From a virus, in IMG/VR virus record IMGVR_UViG_3300027741_000025, positions 1-64,000 of that record: 64,000 bases of DNA; one strand, given 5' to 3'. A program made the position numbers and the translations under genes. The notes under the pieces were generated by a model. The model had not been told where the DNA came from, made no database searches, and saw only the letters and a program-made list of their open reading frames with translations. Of this stretch, positions 49,642-59,562 are shown in pieces; position 1 is the first letter of the stretch; each line of letters begins with the position of its first letter.

Positions 49642-51516
49642 CTAGGCGATGGTCACATTCCCAGAAGAAAATGTACCCGTATATTTTTTACCATCATAAA
49701 TTAAATCAAATGTATCTCCAACATAACCAGAAGGTATATTGGCTACTGCGATCTGAGAAGATTCCAAATAGATATGCATCACAGAAGGAATGCCTAAAGC
49801 TTCAATATAATTAAATATTAAAACGCATGGTTTTGTTAAACTTGTAATATTCATACCAGCCAACTCGCCAAAATAATAATTATTTAAAGAATCATATTTT
49901 GTTAATAAATTTTTATTATAGTGAGATGTTGAGCTACTTATATTAAAATTACCATCTATAAGCGATCCACTATAGGTTACCCCATCTACTATTAAAACAA
50001 ACGGTTTGTTCAAGTAGCCACCACCTAAATAATCAATGCTAGCTACTGTACTGCCGTCAAATATTAAATTCATGGTGGCACCACTGCCAGTTGTCGATTC
50101 ATTATATGCAATTCCAAGCACCATTCTATCACATACAACGGTAGCCCCGGTTTCGCGAGAATCTAAACAACCCCAAATAAAATGTCCTGGTATCTGGCAC
50201 TTTTCATCTGTTGGGGGAAAGTTTGCATCACAATTACCATATAAATAAGAAAGCTGGATTGCCTGAGTTATTGTTGGAGTGGGTCCAGGAGTTTCCGTGG
50301 GTGTAGCTGTTGGTGTTGCTGTAGCGGTTGGTGTAGCTGTTGGTCCAAGTGTCTTTGTTGGTGTAGCTGTTGGTCCAAGTGTCTTTGTTGGTGTTGCTGT
50401 TGGTCCAAGTGTCTTTGTTGGTGTTGCTGTTGGTCCAAGTGTCTTTGTTGGTGTTGCTGTTGGTCCAAGTGTCTTTGTTGGTGTAGCGGTTGGTCCAAGT
50501 GTCTTTGTTGGTGTTGCTGTTGGTCCAAGTGTCTTTGTTGGTGTAGCTGTTGGTCCAAGTGTCTTTGTTGGTGTTGCTGTTGGAGGATAAGTAAATCCTG
50601 GTGGAGTTGCTGTTACAGTAGGAGTAGGTGTGGCCGTCGGTGTTGCCGTGCCGGTTGGCGTAGCTGTTGGAGGATAAGTAAATCCTGGTGGAGTTGCTGT
50701 TACAGTAGGAGTGGGTGTTATCACCAACGTCCCAGTAACTACTTCAAAGTCCACAACTATTTTATCCGTAGTGTTTATTGAAGAAGATAAAGTGAAACTT
50801 CCTGAACTTGCATTTTCTGTGAAGCTAACTTTTTTCCAAGACGAGATAGTTATCAAACTATTATTGTCTGATACCACAGGATAATAAGAAGCATTCTCCG
50901 ATGCGCCAAGTATTCTTGATCCATTAATATACACTCGTAATGATCCTGGCTTAAATATATATTCAACATAGTACTTATTAGAATCAGATAACATCGGTGC
51001 TACTTGGTAGAAATGTTGATGATAATCAGTAGGTATCGCCAGATTCGCTCTTACTACGTTGTCATTCAGATCCCAGGTAACACCATTGGAATTTTTAAAT
51101 ACTAAATTTCCATTATCGACAACACCCAAGCTAACATCATATTTATTTTTAAATTCCACAGTTAAGGCAGATGCTATTTTTAATCTTTCTTCATCTGTCA
51201 TTCTCACAAATCCACCACCATCTATATGGTCAGATATATGATGCATAGACAGGTCTACTGCATTCTTCTTCAGAGTCCCATCTTCGTTTAAAGAAACAGC
51301 CAGCCTGGCAAGAAGATCTCCGATATCCACACCTTGTGTTTGTAATATGGATATAAGATTGTTTACTTGTTGAGATATTATCTCGTCTCTTTTTGCCAGA
51401 GACCTTAGGGGTTTATTGTCGTATTCCCAATGATACGGATCCCCAGGCTGATAAAAAGGAGTGTTTTGGTTACTTAAATTTAAATGCTTAAAAGATTTCT
51501 CGTCGTTATTCTGCAT
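49642..51516 (-). CDS. Tail fibre with N-terminal attachment domain and PT linker
   Basis: 624 aa. N-terminus contains [19 protein letters not shown] near residue 93 and E-E-R-L-K-I-A-S-A, the form seen at the base of phage fibres. A beta domain (150-270) precedes [13 protein letters not shown] and eight [10 protein letters not shown] units (about 310-395). The C-terminal 200 residues hold a Cys-bearing domain plus two related G-T/S-F/L-I/S-x-G-N-x-x-I beta units. Likely attaches to the baseplate by its N-terminus. Confidence 0.65.
   Translation of the reverse strand: MQNNDEKSFKHLNLSNQNTPFYQPGDPYHWEYDNKPLRSLAKRDEIISQQVNNLISILQTQGVDIGDLLARLAVSLNEDGTLKKNAVDLSMHHISDHIDGGGFVRMTDEERLKIASALTVEFKNKYDVSLGVVDNGNLVFKNSNGVTWDLNDNVVRANLAIPTDYHQHFYQVAPMLSDSNKYYVEYIFKPGSLRVYINGSRILGASENASYYPVVSDNNSLITISSWKKVSFTENASSGSFTLSSSINTTDKIVVDFEVVTGTLVITPTPTVTATPPGFTYPPTATPTGTATPTATPTPTVTATPPGFTYPPTATPTKTLGPTATPTKTLGPTATPTKTLGPTATPTKTLGPTATPTKTLGPTATPTKTLGPTATPTKTLGPTATPTKTLGPTATPTATATPTATPTETPGPTPTITQAIQLSYLYGNCDANFPPTDEKCQIPGHFIWGCLDSRETGATVVCDRMVLGIAYNESTTGSGATMNLIFDGSTVASIDYLGGGYLNKPFVLIVDGVTYSGSLIDGNFNISSSTSHYNKNLLTKYDSLNNYYFGELAGMNITSLTKPCVLIFNYIEALGIPSVMHIYLESSQIAVANIPSGYVGDTFDLIYDGKKYTGTFSSGNVTIA
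50290..50585 (-). repeat. 30-bp tandem repeat encoding [10 protein letters not shown]
   Basis: About eight 30-bp units at 50340-50580 with only third-position changes (GTT/GTA/GCG), flanked by shorter PT units. A second 60-base block around 50585-50715 is duplicated (P-P-G-F-T-Y-P-P-T). Confidence 0.88.
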
Positions 51517-51558
51517 AGAGATATATATCGTCTACATATAAAAAATGGAGCCAGAAAA

Positions 51559-52032
51559 CTATAGAAAATTAATTCGCCAATTCCATGTTATCTGCATATT
51601 TTCAGTCTTGGTCAGGTCTGGAAATGTCACCATACTGTATAAATCTCCGCTATTCATTTCTAAAGCCATTTCACTTAAAACCCTTCCGTTTATCTCTGAG
51701 TATTTTATAACGGATGTAAAAACAACCTGTGATGATATTGAAGGATCTATATTGGCTATTATAGGCTTGGATATTACTTTATTTCCAAACAATGCGTTTC
51801 TACCTCCATCTACTATCTTTGGAGAAGAGTTCAATGTCCCTCCATCTCCAAATATCATTTTAGAAACATAAAAGGAGTAAATATCACCTACTTCGTTAGC
51901 CAAACTCATGGCTAATGCTTCTTTTCCTTTATTCAAAATTGTGTTTTTCATTGTATAAAAAACTTTATTTTTATTTAAATCTTCTATGCAAACGTCAACA
52001 AAACCTTGAATTTTCTGACTTTCTTCTTTCAT
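51559..52032 (-). CDS. Putative baseplate/tail structural protein
   Basis: 157 aa. V-S-K-M-I-F-G-D-G-G-T near residue 57 and S-E-M-A-L-E-M-N-S-G-D-L-Y-S near 118 match small tail proteins found beside gpI-like genes in other phages (recalled, not searched). Beta-rich. Stop and start overlap with the upstream gene (ATGA at 52029-52032). Confidence 0.55.
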   Translation of the reverse strand: MKEESQKIQGFVDVCIEDLNKNKVFYTMKNTILNKGKEALAMSLANEVGDIYSFYVSKMIFGDGGTLNSSPKIVDGGRNALFGNKVISKPIIANIDPSISSQVVFTSVIKYSEINGRVLSEMALEMNSGDLYSMVTFPDLTKTENMQITWNWRINFL

Positions 52033-55000
52033 ATTTCTCCCTTTTCTCTGAATCCTTCTAAAGTTGTTATTTCGAAGCTAATGCTTTCTTTTTGGGACAT
52101 ATAGTGATTGACACCAGAATTATCTGTTGGGCTGACGATTTCTTTTCCACTTCTGTCTACTGAAAACTGTGCTTGCGGCAAACTCAAATAATCTTCATCA
52201 ACAACGGCGTTAGTTTTCATGTACTTATAAATCTCCACTTCCATCTCAACGCCTTCTGTTCCAAAATTTTCAAAAAGACCAGCCAACCAGATTGTTTTGC
52301 CATCTATCTCTGAAATAAAATAGTAATTATCCCCAGAATTCAAATTTATATATGGATCATCATAAACTTCTTTTACTAAAATCGAAAAATCTTCTTTAAA
52401 ATTGTCAGAGATAGTCTTCACAGAAGAATCACTATTTTTACCATTAACTATACTTAAAGTTTGCTCAAGATTAGTAGGGCAATCTGCTTTCAGACCTACA
52501 TAGGCAAAATATCCTTCAGAAGAAGGCAGCAATATCTGCCTATACTCTAGATTGGTTGAACCCAAGTTGCTTCCATTGTAAGTATCTATGTATAAAATAT
52601 CCTCATCCTCAGAATAACCCACTATTTTACACAAATAGTCATCGCCCCCAACAGTAAAGAATACATAGTTATTATTTCTATTTAAAATAGACATACCTTC
52701 TGTATTATTAAATTTGATTTTTGATCTATTTGAATGTCGAATATTACAAGTGCTGGTTGCGTTTTCATTATTAATTTCTACAGCATCTAAGTTTTTGTCT
52801 AAAATAGAGTATGTTTTGTTTAATAAGTTTCCCGTTATCAAATTATTATTGTTGCTTAACAATAATTTATTGTTTGGTAAAATTTCTATTATGTCAAAAT
52901 TATAGTAAGACCCACCTATATTGATTCTCACATAGCACCCAGCAGTTGGTAACGGCGTAGGCGTCGGTGTGTGCGATCTTGAGACGGTTGCTATGTTTAA
53001 ATCTTTGAAAGAAACACTGTTGTCTGAAAGTTCTACAATATCATCTTTTGTTACAAATTCTGTGTCGTAACTAAAGAGTTTATTATATAATTTAAAATTA
53101 AAAGGTGCCACGTTAAGTGGTTCCATCGCATCCGTGACAACAACGAAATTCCCAGATCGTGATACACGATACCCACCAGAATTTAATCCCGATGTGACTT
53201 CTATATGACAATTTTCCGATATTGGTATGTCGGCAAGATTTAAATCACCACTAAATAAAACTACTTTTTCATTGTAAAAATTTAGTCTACCAGAGAACAC
53301 TAGTTCTTTAGATGCCATGTCACTTCTTATTTTCAGCTGGTTCATTAATTTATTTCTATAAAACCATTGTTGTGTGGCGCCAGCTATAACCGACTCTTGG
53401 CTTGTGTTTTCAATCAATACATCGTAGTCTTCAATTGGCGGCGTAACAAATTCGTTTTGCCCACCATATAGGTTTATAGTTTTTAATATTGAGTGAAAAG
53501 GAGTATTTTCTGCAATTATACTTTTAACTTCTGATATTCTATCATTCGATAAACTTTCTACTTCTAAGTCTATATCAAATTTTCCACTCCTGCAGTATGA
53601 GCAAGAATCTAAAAAGTCTTTATCTATGTCGCATGGATCTAAACTGTCTCTCATACTGCCATTATATTCATCCATGTTATAAACATTTTCACTGTATGGA
53701 AACTCTGTTCTTATTTTGCCAAAAACTATGTTTTTAACAAAAGGATGCCTTTTAGTTAGTATTGAACTAACCATTGGATCACGCTCGGATATAAGTCTAG
53801 TATTCCAGTTTTTCAAAGGGATGGTTAAAACACTCTGTCCATCAACAATAGTTTTTTCTTCCCTTTCATCTATGAGTTGAAGATTTTTTATATAAGTATC
53901 AACAGATTCCTCTGATAAGGAGGGAATTTTAAAATAATATAAGAACCTTATAATATCTCCCGGAACTAATCCCACACTACTAGAAACTTGAGCAAAATAT
54001 TCGCCATATTCATTTTCTATAATCTCGATATTGTGTGTGTCACCATTGGATATATCGACACTTATTGTTTCTGTGCTATTATTTTTTGTTAAATATATTT
54101 CAAAGTAATCAGTAGTTAAAGAAGCTGGTTTTTTAGACAGTTTAAAAGTATTTGTTTCCAAAACAAAAAATGACTCTTGTGTGAAAAAAGGAGATGTTAT
54201 TTGCCAAAAATTTTCCAAACTTATGAGCCGCATCCCAGCCTGTGAAAAACTATCCTTTAAAGATCCAATTGTTCCTTTCTTTTTATAAAGGGGAACTGCT
54301 TCTTTTATTTGTCTTCTCCATAATGTTGGATCTTGACTCTTTAATTTAACGTCGAGTGTATTGCTTAGGTAAGTTATCATATACTCACCCACAGCGTTAG
54401 AATCTAGAAGATCTACAATTTGATTTCCGATATCTTCTAAAACAGTAAATCCTTCAGCAACAGAGCTGTTGAATTTTTGAATAACATCTGGTGATCGATC
54501 TGTGTCGGTAAGCATGATTTTGTACATTTCCGGCAAGTATCTGTCCAGAAGTGTTTCATATTTACCAGGAGTGGTGTGATGCGTAGGTGATGTCGTAGAC
54601 AAAGCATTCGAAGATCTGAGATTAAATTTAATATTATCTGAAAATACACTGCTTGATACTTTTGGCATCCAGCTCCAACATATAAAATAATCTCCCTCTC
54701 TCATCCCTGTGGGATCCCATGTGTATTCAAAATGCCCAATAGAATCAGTCTTTTTTATCAAGCTATTCGCCAGATCCCCAGAGAACCATGCTGGGAATTC
54801 CGCAGTACCCACAGTTTTAACAGATATAACACCTTTGTAATAAAAGGTATCCGAATACACAGGATCGTTTGTAGATGTTTCACTAAACTTCAGAGAAGCC
54901 CCAGCTAAAGTTTTAGAGGCAGGATAAGAAAGTATTATTGATGTTTCATTTAAAACATACGAAATAGTAGTCCCTATCTTTATCCCATCTCCTTCAACCA

Positions 55001-55274
55001 ACATTCCAACTTTTAAATTTGTATTATATGTGAGATTGCTTATTTTCCTTGAATCAGAGTTTAAATCTCCTGTTATAACTAACGAAGGATTTTGTTTTAT
55101 TTCAAAATTATATTCTTTTTGTTCTGTGTCTCCAAAATCTCTTTCAACAAAGTATATCTTTACATTTTCAACTTTATATGGATCTATTAAATTATTATTT
55201 TCATCTGTTATTTTTAAATTAAACAGAATGTTATCCGCAACAGATGGATTTTGATCTATTGTTAAAGTTTTCAT
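52029..55274 (-). CDS. Baseplate protein with P2 gpI-like tail domain
   Basis: 1081 aa. Residues 1-230 look like Ig-like domains. Residues about 235-345 carry the gpI/tail-protein signature: L-L-D-R-Y-L-P-E-M-Y, then L-D-S-N-A-V-G-E-Y, W-R-R-Q-I-K-E-A-V-P-L-Y-K-K-K-G-T-I-G-S-L. The rest is beta-rich with C-x2-C pairs near 560. A short P-T-P-T-P-L-P-T insertion lies near 770 in an otherwise ordinary baseplate protein, and a small repeat unit follows. It links the J-like wedge to fibres. Confidence 0.75.
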   Translation of the reverse strand: MKTLTIDQNPSVADNILFNLKITDENNNLIDPYKVENVKIYFVERDFGDTEQKEYNFEIKQNPSLVITGDLNSDSRKISNLTYNTNLKVGMLVEGDGIKIGTTISYVLNETSIILSYPASKTLAGASLKFSETSTNDPVYSDTFYYKGVISVKTVGTAEFPAWFSGDLANSLIKKTDSIGHFEYTWDPTGMREGDYFICWSWMPKVSSSVFSDNIKFNLRSSNALSTTSPTHHTTPGKYETLLDRYLPEMYKIMLTDTDRSPDVIQKFNSSVAEGFTVLEDIGNQIVDLLDSNAVGEYMITYLSNTLDVKLKSQDPTLWRRQIKEAVPLYKKKGTIGSLKDSFSQAGMRLISLENFWQITSPFFTQESFFVLETNTFKLSKKPASLTTDYFEIYLTKNNSTETISVDISNGDTHNIEIIENEYGEYFAQVSSSVGLVPGDIIRFLYYFKIPSLSEESVDTYIKNLQLIDEREEKTIVDGQSVLTIPLKNWNTRLISERDPMVSSILTKRHPFVKNIVFGKIRTEFPYSENVYNMDEYNGSMRDSLDPCDIDKDFLDSCSYCRSGKFDIDLEVESLSNDRISEVKSIIAENTPFHSILKTINLYGGQNEFVTPPIEDYDVLIENTSQESVIAGATQQWFYRNKLMNQLKIRSDMASKELVFSGRLNFYNEKVVLFSGDLNLADIPISENCHIEVTSGLNSGGYRVSRSGNFVVVTDAMEPLNVAPFNFKLYNKLFSYDTEFVTKDDIVELSDNSVSFKDLNIATVSRSHTPTPTPLPTAGCYVRINIGGSYYNFDIIEILPNNKLLLSNNNNLITGNLLNKTYSILDKNLDAVEINNENATSTCNIRHSNRSKIKFNNTEGMSILNRNNNYVFFTVGGDDYLCKIVGYSEDEDILYIDTYNGSNLGSTNLEYRQILLPSSEGYFAYVGLKADCPTNLEQTLSIVNGKNSDSSVKTISDNFKEDFSILVKEVYDDPYINLNSGDNYYFISEIDGKTIWLAGLFENFGTEGVEMEVEIYKYMKTNAVVDEDYLSLPQAQFSVDRSGKEIVSPTDNSGVNHYMSQKESISFEITTLEGFREKGEI

Positions 55275-56836
55275 TGAATTTGTTCGTACTGGAAGTTTAA
55301 GGTAATAATTCCCGGTCTAATTATTTCATTGAATTTAGGAGCAATAATTGAAACACCACCTGCTTCCATATCATTTTCATTTGTAAAAGAAACCTCATAA
55401 TGATCTGGCTCCTTTATATCAGCTAATTTTTTAATAACATCTACGTCTCTTATTGTTTTTCCATAATCCCAATTACTTAACAAAAATAGATCCAATAATC
55501 TTCTTGTAATTTTTTCTCTCATTTCATCTTCAAACTTTCTGTAGAGCCTATCTATAAAAATATCCACAGAAACATCAACCAACACTACTACGCCATCTCT
55601 TATGCAAACAAAATCCGTTATCATTTTATTTGCTTCTATATAAGTTTTAAGTTCGTCTTTAAGTTGATCGCTTGCTTTTTCTAAAGTTTGTTCATCTTGC
55701 TTTGCCAGAATATAAAGATCTACTATATTTGCTGAGCAACCATAATTTCTTAAAGAAGCAACAGATTTTCCAATTTGTCCTTGATAAGGACTTACGAATT
55801 GTTCAGATAATGTTTTATAATCCAGTCCTGTAACAGCTCTATTCTGAGTCCTAAGATATTGAGGAAGCTTTCTTCTTATATCATCTATTGTGTCGCCATT
55901 ATACCCAAACTGCCCTTTGGTATAATTATTAAAAGTAACTGGAACGCTAATCTCATAATTAGGAGGGTTAATTATAGTTTGGGTACTAACACTACCAGCA
56001 ACAATATTACCTATGGATCCGCCGCCGGTCCTATACGTTACTGATACTTGAGATCCTTGCGAAGGCAAAAGCCCGGCTCTATTATTTCCAAATATAATAT
56101 AAGCAGTATAGGTAGAATCAAATTCAACTCTATACTCTCTTCTTGGTTGAGAATCTGTAAAATATTCTACTTCATTCCATCTAACTCCATCAACTGAAAC
56201 TCTAATAGAATCATATATTACAGGGAAGTAACCTAAAGCAACAGTTTGACCAACTTGACCCGTTCCATCTATAATATCGTTTCGAGTCACTCCTTCAAGA
56301 CCAACAACGCTTGCATTAACAAAACTACCAGCAGGTATAATTATATCGTCATCAAGAACGGGATTATTATCGGCATCTGAAGGGAACAATTCTATTCTTA
56401 TAATTCTATCCCCACTAACTGTTTCTATATCGAATGGTGTTGGTATAACTAAATCGAAATCTAATGCATTATTAATTGTTGCTGTCCAAAGAGATCTTGC
56501 GCTTATTGGTGGTTGGGGTTTAAAGCCAACCAATTTGGATAATCTGAATGCATTTTCTAATTCTGTTACTGTGTCTATGAATATTTCATTTGCAATTTGA
56601 TCCATCTTGAAACTTAGAGTATCTGCTATAAATGCCCAGTTCTCTATGAGCATAATTGCAATCGAGGATTCTACAAAGTCGTTAAATTCCGTGGAGTATT
56701 TTTGTCTTATAAACTCCACCAACCTAGTCTTCATAGACCAGAAATCTTGGTTTGTATAATTTAAATTAAAAATATTAGGTTTTTTAATAGTTTGTGATTG
56801 TGCGTACGGCGTTATATCAAATGGACAGTTGCTCAT
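55271..56836 (-). CDS. Baseplate wedge protein (T4 gp6 / baseplate J-like)
   Basis: 521 aa. N-terminus with D-F-V-E-S-S-I-A-I-M-L-I-E-N-W-A-F near 55 and A-F-R-L-S-K-L-V-G-F-K-P near 95. The core has Y-I-I-F-G-N-N-R-A-G-L-L-P and V-T-Y-R-T-G-G-G near 250, then R-A-V-T-G-L-D-Y near 330: the G-D-G-x-x-G-x-x-P/Y-x-x-G-G pattern of the J family. It forms the wedge that ties gp25 to the rim. ATGA-coupled to the next gene. Confidence 0.88.
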   Translation of the reverse strand: MSNCPFDITPYAQSQTIKKPNIFNLNYTNQDFWSMKTRLVEFIRQKYSTEFNDFVESSIAIMLIENWAFIADTLSFKMDQIANEIFIDTVTELENAFRLSKLVGFKPQPPISARSLWTATINNALDFDLVIPTPFDIETVSGDRIIRIELFPSDADNNPVLDDDIIIPAGSFVNASVVGLEGVTRNDIIDGTGQVGQTVALGYFPVIYDSIRVSVDGVRWNEVEYFTDSQPRREYRVEFDSTYTAYIIFGNNRAGLLPSQGSQVSVTYRTGGGSIGNIVAGSVSTQTIINPPNYEISVPVTFNNYTKGQFGYNGDTIDDIRRKLPQYLRTQNRAVTGLDYKTLSEQFVSPYQGQIGKSVASLRNYGCSANIVDLYILAKQDEQTLEKASDQLKDELKTYIEANKMITDFVCIRDGVVVLVDVSVDIFIDRLYRKFEDEMREKITRRLLDLFLLSNWDYGKTIRDVDVIKKLADIKEPDHYEVSFTNENDMEAGGVSIIAPKFNEIIRPGIITLNFQYEQIQ

Positions 56837-56859
56837 AATGTTAATATAGTTTTTAATTT

Positions 56860-57276
56860 TTAAGTTAGTGGAATCTGTAATCTTAATTCTTGCACCTCAG
56901 ATATCTGTTCTGGGTCCACAAATGTTATTTTAATATACAAGATGTTATCTACGTCTTCTCTTGGATCCATTGGATTCAAGCTGCTATTCGGAGTTTCCCT
57001 GGAAACTTCTATCTGACTAACTGCTATTCTTGGCTCCCACGTAGATATTGCTTCTGCTATCATGTTTTGTGCCATAGTTTCCAGCGCTGCGTCGTTTTGT
57101 TCAAATATCAACCTCTTTAGAGGTGTTCCATAATCAGCAAGAAAAACGCGTTCTCCTGGATTTGTTAATAATAAAGATAACAAATCTGATTTTATTTGAG
57201 AGACTCCGCTCTGAGTTCTAAAAAATCCAAGTGGATTTTTTATTACAGGATATGGTAAACCAAGAAAATTAGCCAT
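56860..57276 (-). CDS. Baseplate wedge protein (T4 gp25-like)
   Basis: 138 aa. L-L-L-T-N-P-G-E-R-V-F-L-A-D-Y-G-T-P-L near residue 33 is the hallmark of the gp25/GPW family (N-x-G-E-R-x-x-x-P-x-x-G), followed by a helix and paired strands. It connects the sheath baseplate end to the J-like wedge. Length is normal. Confidence 0.92.
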   Translation of the reverse strand: MANFLGLPYPVIKNPLGFFRTQSGVSQIKSDLLSLLLTNPGERVFLADYGTPLKRLIFEQNDAALETMAQNMIAEAISTWEPRIAVSQIEVSRETPNSSLNPMDPREDVDNILYIKITFVDPEQISEVQELRLQIPLT

Positions 57277-57303
57277 ACACTATATAAGCTTATATTTTTT
57301 TAT

Positions 57304-59562
57304 TTAAATGCCAGAAGCCTGATTTTCTGATGATTCCCCAGAAGTAATGGCTTGTTTTGCTCTTAGGGTGCTCTCATCTGCGGCTTTATCTGCCGGAGTA
57401 CCAGCACTAGATTCGCAGCAAGGAGTAGTTGGACACAATGCAAGAGGCTCTAGCATGAATATACTTGCTCCTTGTGCTGTGCAACTGGCACTTGCATAAA
57501 CTCTATCGCTCAACCTTAAGCAACCACCCACATATACAACAACAGGACCTAAGCATGGAACACATCCTTCATCATTGTTCTTTGGTTGGCAATCTTTACC
57601 GGCAAGCAATAAAATTTTCTCATTTGCTACAAATACATGTGACTTTTTAGTAACATTCACACAGTAATCTTCAGTAGAAACAACTTTGAGTCTGCTTACT
57701 ATCTCTACAGAATCAGATGGATTTTTTTCTGGGTCTCCGATTATTTCAACTTTATCTTTGCATGTAGAAACAACATACCGCCCCCCAGAACGTAAGAAAA
57801 TATAAGAATTTTCAGAGTTGGTGCTTTCTTGCATTCTTATTATGTGAGGTCCACAGCTGCCAGGTTTTGTTTTTTGAGGAGCAAGTAACTGGATGTATTG
57901 CTGTTGTGTTTCGTCTTGAGAAGATGAATCATTCATCATTATCTCCAGCCCATAGCCTGTTCTCATTTTAACATAGGCTTTTTTAGCCTTAGCTTTTGGA
58001 CTAGCTCCTTCTTTTCGAGTCTCAGAGCACTGTTCGTTTGCCTCATCACACATGTCTAGTGTGTGATTAGAAGTGCTTTGTATATGTATGCCTCTTCTGG
58101 ATCCTGCTGTGCAAGGAGCAATTGTATGATCATTTAATTCCACCTTATTACCAGTGGCAGTTTTTAACATTATGTAATTATTTTCACTTCTTGCTGGAAT
58201 ATCTCCGCTGGTCTCCAAGTCACTAATTTCTATAGAATGCCCTGTTGCACTTTTGAGATACATTCTCCCTGCAAAAGTATTGTTACAACCAAAATCAAAC
58301 GCCTTTGTTGACCTTGCCCAACCCATATCACCAGACGGCTCTTCAACACTGTCATCCATAACAAAAGTATGTCCAGATATACTCATAAACTGTATACCAG
58401 TTTGTGGTAAATCACACTTATTATTTTGTGGTGTATTTGGACCCTTATAAGGTCTGCACTCATTCTCATGTTTAAAATAAGGGTTATCTCCAACCTGACT
58501 ATCAGGATATTTAGAATTTGGGCTGCCTGTACTTGGATGTCCTCCTATAATTTTTTTATTACTTGTTTTACCATCGCAATCTAATTTTTCTTTCGGATTA
58601 TAGCCTATGGGACCAATATTTGTTGTTCGTGCTTCGGGTGAAATAGCGCTTTCTCCAAAAGCCTGATATCTACTTATTAATCCATACTGTTTAGTTGTAT
58701 CATCTTCTGGACTTCCTTCATCTTGTCCTGGGACACAACTCACATCTCCTGGCTTGGCTCCACAACTTGTGTGTGCCCACTGACCACCATAGTGCAAGTG
58801 ATCATCTTTAAACATCATCCAGTTACCACAGCTGGACATCAACTCCATTCTTTTCCATTTTCTATTGCACTTAGCATCTCCATCTACCATTTTAAGCATG
58901 TGTTTTTCTGGTGTCTTAAAGCCGTAGATATTTGGATATGTTATTCTTTTTTGAGCTTCTACATCTTGGGAAAAATCAACAATTGAATTAAGATCAAACC
59001 CATTATAGCTTTCTGTATTCCAAGGCGGCAGAACTTGACTTTCATCGTTAGCCCCTACTAAATATCCTTTTCTTTTGCCCTCATATATTTTTTTATATTC
59101 GCTGTCTGGACCTCCCATGGAGCTATACAGCCAATTATGTCTTCCTTGGGGTCCTCTATTTCTGTGCCAAACTGTTCCTAAATAATATGGCGCATTTCTA
59201 TCTCCATTTTCAAACATGATGGCAACAGTGCTGCCTGCAGGCGGAATCCAATTTAAGCCACAATCATCAATTCCACCCATGCTTGATATTGGATAAGCCC
59301 AAGGAAATTCTTTTAAAGGTCTTTTAGGATTGTGTAGAAATGGACAGAAAAATCTTATTCTGTTCATTTTCCATATATCAATAGTATCAATACAGAAAGC
59401 TAAATAAATACCGTGTAAAGTTTCTTCTTGTACGAAAACTTTCATTCCATCATTAAGAACACTTTGAACTACAGATTTTGTTTCATATCTCATGTTTCCA
59501 AATCGTGTTTCAATAGCCCTTAGTCTAAGGTCTATTTTCTTTAAATCTTCTGGGTTAAACAT
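57304..59562 (-). CDS. Central spike/hub protein with gp5-like OB fold
   Basis: 752 aa from the ATG at 59562, which overlaps the upstream stop (TAATG); a GTG at 59574 is the alternative. Residues 60-150 have R-I-R-F-F-C-P-F-L-H and W-A-Y-P-I-S-S-M-G-G, then W-I-P-P-A-G-S-T-V-A-I-M-F-E-N-G-D, and Y-L-G-T-V-W: the T4 gp5/VgrG OB-fold. No lysozyme domain is evident. The C-terminal half is repetitive beta structure (S-x-x-G-H-x-I/F, T-x-x-G-N/H-K/S-V/I-E), as in needle helices, and Cys-rich. Confidence 0.82.
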   Translation of the reverse strand: MFNPEDLKKIDLRLRAIETRFGNMRYETKSVVQSVLNDGMKVFVQEETLHGIYLAFCIDTIDIWKMNRIRFFCPFLHNPKRPLKEFPWAYPISSMGGIDDCGLNWIPPAGSTVAIMFENGDRNAPYYLGTVWHRNRGPQGRHNWLYSSMGGPDSEYKKIYEGKRKGYLVGANDESQVLPPWNTESYNGFDLNSIVDFSQDVEAQKRITYPNIYGFKTPEKHMLKMVDGDAKCNRKWKRMELMSSCGNWMMFKDDHLHYGGQWAHTSCGAKPGDVSCVPGQDEGSPEDDTTKQYGLISRYQAFGESAISPEARTTNIGPIGYNPKEKLDCDGKTSNKKIIGGHPSTGSPNSKYPDSQVGDNPYFKHENECRPYKGPNTPQNNKCDLPQTGIQFMSISGHTFVMDDSVEEPSGDMGWARSTKAFDFGCNNTFAGRMYLKSATGHSIEISDLETSGDIPARSENNYIMLKTATGNKVELNDHTIAPCTAGSRRGIHIQSTSNHTLDMCDEANEQCSETRKEGASPKAKAKKAYVKMRTGYGLEIMMNDSSSQDETQQQYIQLLAPQKTKPGSCGPHIIRMQESTNSENSYIFLRSGGRYVVSTCKDKVEIIGDPEKNPSDSVEIVSRLKVVSTEDYCVNVTKKSHVFVANEKILLLAGKDCQPKNNDEGCVPCLGPVVVYVGGCLRLSDRVYASASCTAQGASIFMLEPLALCPTTPCCESSAGTPADKAADESTLRAKQAITSGESSENQASGI

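Noticed and set aside
50290-50585. Regular 30-bp repeat considered as a CRISPR array
   Set aside because: No unique spacers; units are contiguous and in frame inside a fibre gene.
13942-51516. Diversity-generating retroelement for the adhesins
   Set aside because: No reverse transcriptase and no template/variable repeat pair with adenine-specific differences was seen.
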